DNA of 64,000 nt from JANJTY01 sp038257155 (GTDB lineage Bacteria; Pseudomonadota; Gammaproteobacteria; Xanthomonadales; Xanthomonadaceae): positions 31,542-95,541 of the forward strand of contig JBBSJP010000015.1 of the NCBI GenBank assembly GCA_038257155.1. Direction: 5' to 3'. Shown piece after piece: positions 18,813 to 25,803 of the stretch; position 1 is the first letter of the stretch; each line of letters opens with the position of its first letter. Both the position numbers and the translations under genes were made by a program. The notes beneath the pieces were generated by a model, which had not been told where the DNA came from, ran no database searches, and was given only the letters and a program-made list of their open reading frames with translations.

Positions 18813-19588
18813 ATTCGTCGTCGCCTGCAGAACACACGCCAGCGAATGCCCTTCAGCGTCAGCTCGAGCAGTTGCGCGCGGACCAGGAGCGCTTGTTCCG
18901 GGAGCTGCAGAGCGGCGAATCGCGCCTGCGGCGAATCGCGCGCTCTGTGTCACGAATCGAAGAGGACGAGCGACGCCGCATTGCGCGTGATCTGCATGAT
19001 GGCGTCGGGCAAAACCTGTCGGCCCTGCGGCATCGTATCGAGGCGATACGTCCGCGACTCGATGCCGCTGATGGCATAAAGCTGCTGGACGAGGCACTCG
19101 AGATTTGCGGCCAGACCCTGGCCGACACGCGCCATCTGGCCCGGCTGCTGCGCCCACAGATCCTCGATGACCTCGGGCTTGAAGCGGCCTTGCGCTGGCT
19201 TGCCGCGAGCTGTGCCTCGGCGATCGGCTGCGAAATCGAAGTCGAAGCGAGCCTGGACGAAGCCGAACTTGACCCCGAGCTCAGTGCGTTGGCCTTCCGG
19301 ATCGTGCAGGAGTCGCTGACCAATGTGGTCCGGCACTCGCAGGCTAGCCACGTGACGATCCGCGTCGCCAGCCGCGGCGGGCAGCTCGCCGTCGTGGTGG
19401 TGGACGATGGTATTGGGTTCGACGTAAAAGCGTCCCAGGCCGCCGGCAGCCAGGCCCGCAGCGCTGGTCTCGCCGGCATGCAGGAGCGCGTGGGCCTGTT
19501 CGGCGGGCGCCTCAACCTGATCTCCGGTTCCGGCGCTGGAACCCAGGTGCGGGCGCATATTCCACTGTCCCTGCGAGCCGACACGTGA
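18809..19588 (+). CDS. Soluble NarL-type sensor histidine kinase
   Basis: The 259-residue kinase has no membrane segment. An N-terminal coiled coil (about 10-45) leads to a HisKA_3 dimerisation domain with the phospho-acceptor in RIARDLHDGVGQ (His about 63), and then a HATPase_c domain with the N box (ESLTNVVRHS) and the G motifs VVVVDDGIGFD and GLAGMQERV. The start overlaps the STPK stop (ATGA) and the end overlaps the regulator start (GTGA). The lack of a sensor domain suggests input from partner proteins, possibly the FHA-GAF protein or the Ser/Thr kinase of the same operon. Confidence 0.92.
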   Translation: MNSSSPAEHTPANALQRQLEQLRADQERLFRELQSGESRLRRIARSVSRIEEDERRRIARDLHDGVGQNLSALRHRIEAIRPRLDAADGIKLLDEALEICGQTLADTRHLARLLRPQILDDLGLEAALRWLAASCASAIGCEIEVEASLDEAELDPELSALAFRIVQESLTNVVRHSQASHVTIRVASRGGQLAVVVVDDGIGFDVKASQAAGSQARSAGLAGMQERVGLFGGRLNLISGSGAGTQVRAHIPLSLRADT

Positions 19589-20229
19589 AGCGCATTCGCG
19601 TCATCGTCGCTGACGATCACACCATCCTGCGTGAAGGTGTCGTGGCCCTGCTTGAACGCAGCGGCGACATTGATGTCATCGCGCAAGCCAGCGACGGACT
19701 TGAGGCCGTCGAAGCCTCGCTCCGTCTGACACCCGATGTGATCGTCGTGGACATCGCCATGCCCGGGCTGTCTGGCCTAGAGGTGGTGCGACGATTGTCT
19801 GGTGATGGCTCCCGCATCCGTGCCCTGGTCCTCACCATGCATGCCGAGTCCGAATATGTGGTGCATGCGGTGCGTGCTGGTGCCTCAGGTTTCCTGCTCA
19901 AGGACAGTCCCGCGAGCGAGATGGTTGCCGCGGTGCGCACGCTTGCGGCGGGACGCGCCCATTTCGGCGGGCATGCCGCAGCGGTGCTGGCCCAGCAGAT
20001 GCTAGTTCCCAAGGCAGCGCTCGATGATCCCTACCGTGATATGACTGCCCGCGAGCGCGAAGTATTCCACCTCGTGGTCGAAGGTCTTACCAGCAAGGAA
20101 ATCGCCCACAAGCTCGACACCAGGCTCAAGACCGCCGAGAACCACCGCGCGCGGGTGCTGGACAAGGCGGGTGTGCGCAATAGCGCGGAACTGGTGCGCT
20201 ACGCAGTGCGGCACGGACTGTTCGACTAA
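19585..20229 (+). CDS. LuxR/NarL-family response regulator
   Basis: The 214-residue transcription regulator has an N-terminal receiver domain (acidic pair in VADDH, phospho-acceptor Asp56 in VVDIAMPG, switch Thr in LVLTMH, Lys in LLKDSP) and a C-terminal LuxR-type helix-turn-helix (TAREREVFHLVVEGLTSKEIA, recognition helix around KTAENHRARV). The GTG start overlaps the histidine kinase stop by four bases; the two are a cognate pair. Its targets are unknown; the inverted repeat at 13647-13670 upstream of the operon is one candidate for autoregulation. Confidence 0.93.
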   Translation: MKRIRVIVADDHTILREGVVALLERSGDIDVIAQASDGLEAVEASLRLTPDVIVVDIAMPGLSGLEVVRRLSGDGSRIRALVLTMHAESEYVVHAVRAGASGFLLKDSPASEMVAAVRTLAAGRAHFGGHAAAVLAQQMLVPKAALDDPYRDMTAREREVFHLVVEGLTSKEIAHKLDTRLKTAENHRARVLDKAGVRNSAELVRYAVRHGLFD

Positions 20230-20243
20230 GGAACGAGATCGTT

Positions 20244-21509
20244 TTAGGGCAGGTTCGCGGGGCAGCCACTCGATGAGGGTTCAAGGCCGTCGGCAAACAC
20301 TTCCTCGGCCGGACGAAAGGCCAGCGCCAGGCCGACACGGTTCGTGAGGGGCGCGCTGGCCAGGCTCAGATCGCCCGCCTGCGCCAGTGCAAATCCGAAG
20401 GCGCCTGACGGTCTGCTGCGCCGGGTCGCCAGCACGCGGCCACTCCATGCCGACAGGCCGACTGGCTCGAACCACTCCGCCGTGCCACAGGCTTCACTGC
20501 CATCATCACCGGCAAACGGTGCCGCGGCCAGGATGCCGTTCGCGCTGAGCGAGACCGCCCATCCGAACCGACCGCCGGCTCGCGGCTGCGTCGAGGCAAG
20601 CGACGCAGCGGGCAGCCACGCGACTCCATCATGTTCGAATACGTCGACTCGACCTGTGCGCATGAGGTTGCCGGGAACACCGATGATGGCGCGTGTGCCC
20701 AGCAAAGCGAGCTGGCTGCCGAACCGGTCGCCGTCTGCCGCGGCTGTTGGCAGCAACATGCCCTGCGACTGCCAGCTCAATCCGTCGAAGTCGAAAGCGA
20801 CTACGGCACCGCGCGCGTAGGCTGCACCCGCACCGTCGGGATCGTACGTGGGCAGGCTGACCAAGGCTCGGTTGCCGCTCTGGGCGACACTGAAACCGAA
20901 GCGCTGTTGCGGAGCCGGAACTGGCGACTGCAGTCGCTCGCGGAATACCCAGGTGCCGGCCTCGCGCGCGAACGCGTACACCGCACCGCTGTTCTCAGCC
21001 ACTGCAGGGGCGCCCACCAGCAAACGATCGCCGGACAGGGCCAGGCTCCAGCCGAAGCGGGCATTGCTCTCGCCATCGGGCACGACAAGTCGTTGCGCAT
21101 GGGTCCATGTGCCCACCTGCAATTCAAACAGGTCGACATGGCCATCGTCGCGTTCCGGGCTGCCAACGGCGAGACGGCTGCCATCGAGAGACAAGGCGGC
21201 ACCAAACGCTTGTCGATCGCGTGGCTTCACGGCTTGGAGGCGCTGCACGGGGGCACAGCCTCCGGCGTCGCAATTGAATGCGTGCACTGCACCCGCTGCG
21301 CTGTCCTCGCCCGGCGCTCCAAGAAAAACCCAATTGCCGCCAGCGACGAGGGCATGGCCACGGTCAGCAAGCGCCTCGGAGTCCGAAATCGGTGCATTCA
21401 ACACATCGATTTCGTAACTTGCCACGGGCAGTGTGAACGCCAGCAGCGCGAACCCGGCAACAAGGCCCAGAGGCTCGATCCGAGTGTGCTTGAAAAGGCT
21501 GCAATCCAT
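20244..21509 (-). CDS. Secreted FG-GAP (integrin-alpha-like) repeat protein
   Basis: This is an exported 421-residue protein with a signal peptide-like start (LGLVAGFALLAFTLPVA). It contains about six FG-GAP blades, with copies such as RFGWSLALSGDRLLVGAP, RFGFSVAQSGNRALVS, RFGSQLALLGTRAIIGVP and RFGWAVSLSANGILAAAP, predicting a seven-bladed propeller. The C-terminal tail VFADGLEPSSSG resembles the DGFE-type tail of two other secreted proteins in this window. It converges on the response regulator gene with only 14 bases between the stops. Its function is unknown; such propellers are usually adhesive or ligand binding. Confidence 0.8.
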   Translation of the reverse strand: MDCSLFKHTRIEPLGLVAGFALLAFTLPVASYEIDVLNAPISDSEALADRGHALVAGGNWVFLGAPGEDSAAGAVHAFNCDAGGCAPVQRLQAVKPRDRQAFGAALSLDGSRLAVGSPERDDGHVDLFELQVGTWTHAQRLVVPDGESNARFGWSLALSGDRLLVGAPAVAENSGAVYAFAREAGTWVFRERLQSPVPAPQQRFGFSVAQSGNRALVSLPTYDPDGAGAAYARGAVVAFDFDGLSWQSQGMLLPTAAADGDRFGSQLALLGTRAIIGVPGNLMRTGRVDVFEHDGVAWLPAASLASTQPRAGGRFGWAVSLSANGILAAAPFAGDDGSEACGTAEWFEPVGLSAWSGRVLATRRSRPSGAFGFALAQAGDLSLASAPLTNRVGLALAFRPAEEVFADGLEPSSSGCPANLP

Positions 21510-21909
21510 TGACGCAGTGTGCGTCGAAGCACCGCTGGACTGTCAAGCCGCGACTGAGGGAAAACACCCAGGTAAGACACAGCGGTTCAGGCAGCAGGCA
21601 GATTGATCAGGCTGACGAAGCCTCAGCTTCCTCCCAAGGTCCTCGACGGTTGCCGCCCCGCTGCCTAGCCGTGCCTGAACCTGTTTCGGCGTGAAGCAGG
21701 CTATGCGAATAGCCTCCAATCGCCGTGGGGCGAAACAGGCTGCATGCCGAAAGCGACCCGAAGACAAGAGAGCGGAACTTCCGAGGTACAAGAAAATGAC
21801 TTGTTAGCGCCGCACGCGACAGCTGCTGCTGTTGCCCATGACGCTCTGGTCGCCGCTGCCACGCCCGCAGGCGCAGTGTCATCGAAGCGAGATAACCTCA
21901 GCGCCTCTC
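21510..21909. other. Intergenic region between the FG-GAP gene and accC
   Basis: There are 400 bases with no convincing gene. It contains a short hairpin at 21699-21714 (GGCTAT, loop GCGA, ATAGCC) without a following T-run. It should hold the promoter of the FG-GAP gene and the end of the acc transcript. Confidence 0.4.
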
Positions 21910-23283
21910 TCACCCCAAATCAATCGCCTTTTCCTTGTGCTCCTTCAGCCGCTTCTCCAGGTAATGGATGTTCATCCCACCCTGTTGAAAACCGACATCC
22001 GACAGGATGCGCTGCTGCAGCGGGATGTTGGTCTTGATGCCATCGACCACCATCTCTGACAGAGCCACCCGCATGCGGGCGATGGCTTGGGCGCGGTCGG
22101 CGCCGTGCACGATCAGCTTGCCGATCATCGAGTCGTAGTTGGACGGCACCCGATAGCCCTCGTAGATGTGGCTGTCGACTCGAACGCCGGGGCCACCTGG
22201 GGCGTGGAAATGCTTGATCAGGCCGGGGCAGGGCAGAAAACTGTCCGGGTCTTCGGCGTTGATTCGGCATTCGATGGCGTGGCCGCGCAGCACGATATCC
22301 TGCTGGCGAATCGACAGTGGCCGGCCGGCGGCGATCATCAGCTGCTCGCGTACCAGGTCGACGCCGGTGATCATTTCGGTCACCGGATGCTCGACCTGGA
22401 TGCGGGTGTTCATTTCGATGAAATAGAAGCGGCCCTCCTCGAACAGGAATTCGAAGGTGCCCGCGCCGCGGTAGCCGATGCGGATGCAGGCCTCGACGCA
22501 GACCTTGCCGATCTCGGCGCGCTGCGCTTCGGTGATGCCGGGTGCCGGTGCCTCTTCAACCACCTTCTGGTGACGGCGCTGCATCGAGCAGTCGCGCTCG
22601 CCGAGATGTATTGCATTGCCCTGGCCATCGGCCAGTACCTGGATCTCCACGTGCCGTGGGTTCTCCAGGAATTTCTCCATGTACACCATGTCGTTGCCAA
22701 ACGCGGCCTTGGCTTCCGACTTGGTGGTCGCCACGGCGTTGGGCAGATGCGCTTCTGTGTGCACCACCCGCATGCCGCGTCCACCGCCACCGCCGGCGGC
22801 CTTGACGATGACCGGATAGCCGATTTCGCGCGCGATGCGCACGTTCTCTGCCGGATCATCGCCCAGCGGTCCGCCCGAACCCGGCACGCAGGGCACGCCA
22901 GCCGCCTTCATTGCACGAATGGCCTCGACCTTGTCGCCCATCAGGCGGATGGTGTCGGCCTTTGGCCCGATGAAGATGAAGCCGCTCTGCTCGACGCGCT
23001 CGGCGAAGTCGGCGTTTTCAGAGAGAAAGCCATAGCCCGGATGAATGGCCTGGGCATCGGTGACCTCGGCTGCGGCAATGATTGCCGGGATGTCGAGGTA
23101 GCTGCGGTTGGATGGCGGCGGGCCGATGCAGACCGATTCATCGGCCATCGCGACGTGCTTCAGGTTGCGATCGACGGTGGAATGCACCGCGACGGTCTGG
23201 ATGCCCAGCGCATGGCAGGCCCGCAGGATGCGCAGCGCGATCTCGCCACGATTGGCGATGACTACCTTGTCGAGAGTGTTCAT
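21910..23283 (-). CDS. accC: Biotin carboxylase subunit of acetyl-CoA carboxylase
   Basis: AccC carboxylates the biotin on AccB with ATP and bicarbonate, the first step of fatty-acid synthesis. The 457-residue protein starts MNTLDKVVIANRGEIALRIL, carries the ATP-grasp core (VKAAGGGGGRGMR), the HLGERDCSMQRRHQK block, and EMNTRIQVEHPVTE with the catalytic residues. A GGAG lies before the ATG at 23283. The start overlaps the stop of a 98-residue gene by four bases, which in turn overlaps accB, so accB, the small gene and accC are translationally chained. Confidence 0.97.
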   Translation of the reverse strand: MNTLDKVVIANRGEIALRILRACHALGIQTVAVHSTVDRNLKHVAMADESVCIGPPPSNRSYLDIPAIIAAAEVTDAQAIHPGYGFLSENADFAERVEQSGFIFIGPKADTIRLMGDKVEAIRAMKAAGVPCVPGSGGPLGDDPAENVRIAREIGYPVIVKAAGGGGGRGMRVVHTEAHLPNAVATTKSEAKAAFGNDMVYMEKFLENPRHVEIQVLADGQGNAIHLGERDCSMQRRHQKVVEEAPAPGITEAQRAEIGKVCVEACIRIGYRGAGTFEFLFEEGRFYFIEMNTRIQVEHPVTEMITGVDLVREQLMIAAGRPLSIRQQDIVLRGHAIECRINAEDPDSFLPCPGLIKHFHAPGGPGVRVDSHIYEGYRVPSNYDSMIGKLIVHGADRAQAIARMRVALSEMVVDGIKTNIPLQQRILSDVGFQQGGMNIHYLEKRLKEHKEKAIDLG

Positions 23284-23576
23284 GCGGCGCTCCGGTACCA
23301 CACGCGCACGACTTGAACGCGTTGGGCAGTAAGTTCGAACATCCCGATGTTGTAGCGGACGTCATCGTGCGCGCTGGTGGAAGACTGCTCAGCCGCGGAC
23401 TGAGGCAGGATCAGGGTCTCGATGCTGAGCACGTCGACCTGCTCGCGCGCGATCCAGGCATTGGTTGCTTCAAGCACGGTATCCATGGTCTGCCGGCCAC
23501 CGATGGCCAGGCCGAGGACTTTCTGCTTCCAGTCGGGGGCGAAGTCGCGAAAACGGATTTTCATTCCCCGTGTCAC
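23280..23576 (-). CDS. 98-residue protein of unknown function inserted between accB and accC
   Basis: This small soluble protein has conserved-looking features but no family I recognise. It begins with a basic MKIRFRDFAPDWKQK segment, has a central helix with AREQVDVLSIETLIL, and ends with the strand VQVVRVWYR. It starts at a GTG that overlaps the accB stop by four bases (an ATG four codons later is an alternative), and its stop overlaps the accC ATG by four bases. Coupling on both sides makes it very likely a real gene made in step with the carboxylase. A role as a modulator or assembly factor of acetyl-CoA carboxylase is a guess from position only. Confidence 0.75.
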   Translation of the reverse strand: MTRGMKIRFRDFAPDWKQKVLGLAIGGRQTMDTVLEATNAWIAREQVDVLSIETLILPQSAAEQSSTSAHDDVRYNIGMFELTAQRVQVVRVWYRSAA

Positions 23577-24064
23577 CCGATGACGAAAAGTGGCTCGTCG
23601 AACTCGACCGGCTGGCCGTTCTCGACCAGCACGGCGAGCACGGTGCCGGACACGTCCGCCTCGATCGGGTTGAACATCTTCATCGCTTCGATGATGCCCA
23701 TGGTGTCGCCGGCCTTTACCGACTGGCCGACCTTGACGAAGGCCGGGGCTTCGGGATTCGGCGAACCATAAAAGGTGCCGACCATCGGCGAGCGCATGGT
23801 GTGGCCGTCCGGTTGGGCAGGCACGGATCGGCCGCCGGTGGCAGCCTCGGTCGGCGAGACCATGCCCTGCACAGCACGTGGCGCCTCGAGCATTGGTGCA
23901 TGCATTGGCGCATGCATCGGCATCGAGGCATGCGAGTAGTGCATCGTGCCGCCGGTGGGCACGCGGGACAGGCGCACGGATTCTTCGCCTTCCTTGATCT
24001 CGATCTCGGAGAGGTTGGACTCTTCCAGCAGGTCGATCAGTTTCTTGATTTTTCGCAGGTCCAT
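23573..24064 (-). CDS. accB: Biotin carboxyl carrier protein of acetyl-CoA carboxylase
   Basis: This is the carrier subunit that moves carboxyl groups from AccC to the transferase. The 163-residue protein begins MDLRKIKKLIDLLEESNLSE, the usual AccB start, has a His/Met/Pro-rich linker (SHASMPMHAPMHAPM), and ends with a biotinyl domain whose lysine lies in EAMKMFN, followed by the closing GQPVEFDEPLFVIG. It is part of the aroQ-accB-(98 aa)-accC group, with palindromic repeats separating it from aroQ. Confidence 0.96.
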   Translation of the reverse strand: MDLRKIKKLIDLLEESNLSEIEIKEGEESVRLSRVPTGGTMHYSHASMPMHAPMHAPMLEAPRAVQGMVSPTEAATGGRSVPAQPDGHTMRSPMVGTFYGSPNPEAPAFVKVGQSVKAGDTMGIIEAMKMFNPIEADVSGTVLAVLVENGQPVEFDEPLFVIG

Positions 24065-24086
24065 GGGGGCCTCTGGGTCTAGGGTC

Positions 24087-24240
24087 AGCGGCTGCGCCGC
24101 TTTTGGTAAGTGAGAGGTGAGGAAGTCAGTCGCCCGCTGCGCGGGCTGTAAGTTTTGGTCAGTCGGCGGCTGCGCCGCCTGTAAGAAGTGAGAAGTCAGC
24201 GACGCGACGCTTCGACTGACAGCCCGCGCAGCGGGCGACT
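24087..24240. repeat. Cluster of four REP-like hairpins between aroQ and accB
   Basis: There are four 15-base palindromes with six-base arms and TGC or GCA loops: AGCGGCTGCGCCGCT (24087-24101), GCCCGCTGCGCGGGC (24132-24146), GGCGGCTGCGCCGCC (24165-24179) and GCCCGCGCAGCGGGC (24222-24236). The second and fourth are inverted copies that share a 22-base block (24128-24149 and 24219-24240). Short flanks such as GTCAG and GTAAG recur. The cluster begins at the aroQ stop codon and lies inside the likely operon. Confidence 0.75.
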
Positions 24241-24698
24241 TACTTTCTCTCCTCCTGACTCCCTGGAAGCCGCCGCAAGGCGGCATCCAGGGCAAGGCGG
24301 TAGCTTTCGGCTCCGAAGCCACAAATAACGCCAACCGCCAGGTCGCTCAAATAGCTGTGATGACGAAAGGGCTCGCGTGCGTGTGGGTTGGACACGTGGA
24401 TCTCGATGAACGGGATGGCCACCGCCGCCAGCGCGTCACGCAGCGCCACGGAGGTATGGGTGAAGGCGGCGGGATTGATCAGGATGAAGGCGGTACCATC
24501 GGTCCGTGCCGCCTGGACGCGCTCTACCAGCACGTGTTCGGCATTGGACTGCAGCGCATCCACGCGATGGCCAAGTGCAGCGGCCGACGCGCCGAGCTCC
24601 GCGTCTATCTCGGCCAGCGTGGTGCGGCCATAGACCTCCGGCTCGCGCTGTCCGAGCAGGTTCAGGTTGGGACCATGCAACAGCAGAATCTGCGCCAC
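24240..24698 (-). CDS. aroQ: 3-dehydroquinate dehydratase, type II
   Basis: This shikimate-pathway enzyme converts 3-dehydroquinate to 3-dehydroshikimate and normally forms a dodecamer. The 152-residue product has the type II landmarks LLLHGPNLNLLG, the catalytic tyrosine in REPEVYGRTTL, INPAAFTHTSVALRDAL, and the catalytic histidine in FIEIHVSNPHARE. I chose the GTG at 24698 because homologues start one residue before AQILLLHGP and GGGAG sits about eight bases upstream. It is the first gene of the aroQ-accB-accC cluster, a common proteobacterial order. Confidence 0.95.
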   Translation of the reverse strand: MAQILLLHGPNLNLLGQREPEVYGRTTLAEIDAELGASAAALGHRVDALQSNAEHVLVERVQAARTDGTAFILINPAAFTHTSVALRDALAAVAIPFIEIHVSNPHAREPFRHHSYLSDLAVGVICGFGAESYRLALDAALRRLPGSQEERK

Positions 24699-24859
24699 CC
24701 GCGTTCTCCCGAGGAAGGCGCGCAAGTCTGCGTGAAGGCCGCGTTGATGTCCAGTTTGCCGAAGATCGTCGCCGTTTCGGCGGATGTGCGGAAGTTGGCC
24801 CCAGTACCCATCGCCCTGACGGCACCACCCGATGGCGCGGAGGGTCCATCCACAAACGC

Positions 24860-24885
24860 AAAGCGCCAGGCATGCCTGGCGCTTT
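24860..24885 (-). terminator. Perfect 26-base palindrome after csbD
   Basis: This is a symmetric sequence with arms AAAGCGCCAGGCA and TGCCTGGCGCTTT, giving a strong GC stem flanked by A and T. On the minus strand it follows the csbD stop by 19 bases and is followed by a short T-rich stretch (GCGTTTG). It most likely ends csbD transcription and insulates aroQ. Confidence 0.65.
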
Positions 24886-24904
24886 GGAGGCAAAGTAACG
24901 GGGC

Positions 24905-25081
24905 TTACTTCTTCGGAGTAACGGCTTCCTTGAGGTCGCCGTAGGCAGACTGCACCTTGCCAGTGACCTGCTCAACCTTGCCATTGCGCTCCATCGATTT
25001 GTTGCCGACGGCGCGTCCCACGGCTTCCTTGACCTTGCCCTTGTTCTCCTTGATCCGGCCCTTGATGTTGTCCTTGTTCAT
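24905..25081 (-). CDS. CsbD-like stress protein
   Basis: This is a 58-residue, highly charged, helical protein of the CsbD family, small general-stress proteins of unclear function. The characteristic start MNKDNIKGRIKENKGKVKEA and the repeated helix GKVEQVTGKVQSAYGDLK are present. GGAG lies shortly before the ATG. It is a stand-alone gene with a strong palindromic terminator behind it. Confidence 0.9.
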   Translation of the reverse strand: MNKDNIKGRIKENKGKVKEAVGRAVGNKSMERNGKVEQVTGKVQSAYGDLKEAVTPKK

Positions 25082-25260
25082 GTCACGCTCCTGCTGCAGC
25101 CCTGCGACGAATGCCCGGCGATTGCTACGGACCGTTCCTGCCGCGAACTGAACCGCCAAAACCGGACGCCAGTCCGGATCTTGTGTGCCATGGCGTTCGA
25201 TCGTCTGTTCGGAACCGCACGTCGCAAACCGCACCCGCAGGCACGCCGGACGGCAGGGCT

Positions 25261-25803
25261 TCAGTCATCCACCCACGTCGCCAGTTCGTCCGCTGTGAAT
25301 TCACCGAGTTTTTGCGCTGCGATGCGGCCCTGCGCGTCGATCAGCACCGAGTAGGGCAACACGCCGCGCGCATTGCCGAGGCGAGTGGAGAGGTCGACCA
25401 GGCCGACTTCCGCGATCGCGATCTGATAGGCGACAGGATGTTGAGCAAGGAAGGTTCGCACCGACCCGGCATCCTCCAGTGCGATACCGATGACATCAAT
25501 GCCCTGGTCGGCGTATTGCGTAGCGAAGACGTCGAGCATGGGCATTTCCTTGATGCAAGGAGGGCACCAGGAAGCCCAGAAGTTGATCAGCACGCGACGG
25601 CCGTTGCGTGGAAGCACCGAGACGGTCCGTCCCTCCGGGTCGAGCAGCTCAATGGCCGGGGCGGCATCGCCGATGCCCAGCACCTCGGTGCCGGGCGGCA
25701 ATGGCACTGCGGGTGGCAGGCGGCGGTCCTGCCCCAGCCACAGACCCAGGCCCGCAGCCAGCACGGCGACGAGAACAATCAGGACGGTCTGGCGCAGTGG
25801 CAT
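25261..25803 (-). CDS. Membrane-anchored TlpA-like thioredoxin
   Basis: This 180-residue periplasmic thiol protein has an uncleaved N-terminal anchor (VLIVLVAVLAAGLGLWLG) and a TlpA/ResA-type thioredoxin fold with the active site WASWCPPCIKEMP and the cis-proline region GVLPYSVLID. Its ATG overlaps the stop of dsbD by one base (TGATG). The coupling suggests that it is a direct electron acceptor of the upstream DsbD-type reductase, which would keep its CPPC pair reduced for cytochrome c maturation or copper handling. Confidence 0.88.
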   Translation of the reverse strand: MPLRQTVLIVLVAVLAAGLGLWLGQDRRLPPAVPLPPGTEVLGIGDAAPAIELLDPEGRTVSVLPRNGRRVLINFWASWCPPCIKEMPMLDVFATQYADQGIDVIGIALEDAGSVRTFLAQHPVAYQIAIAEVGLVDLSTRLGNARGVLPYSVLIDAQGRIAAQKLGEFTADELATWVDD

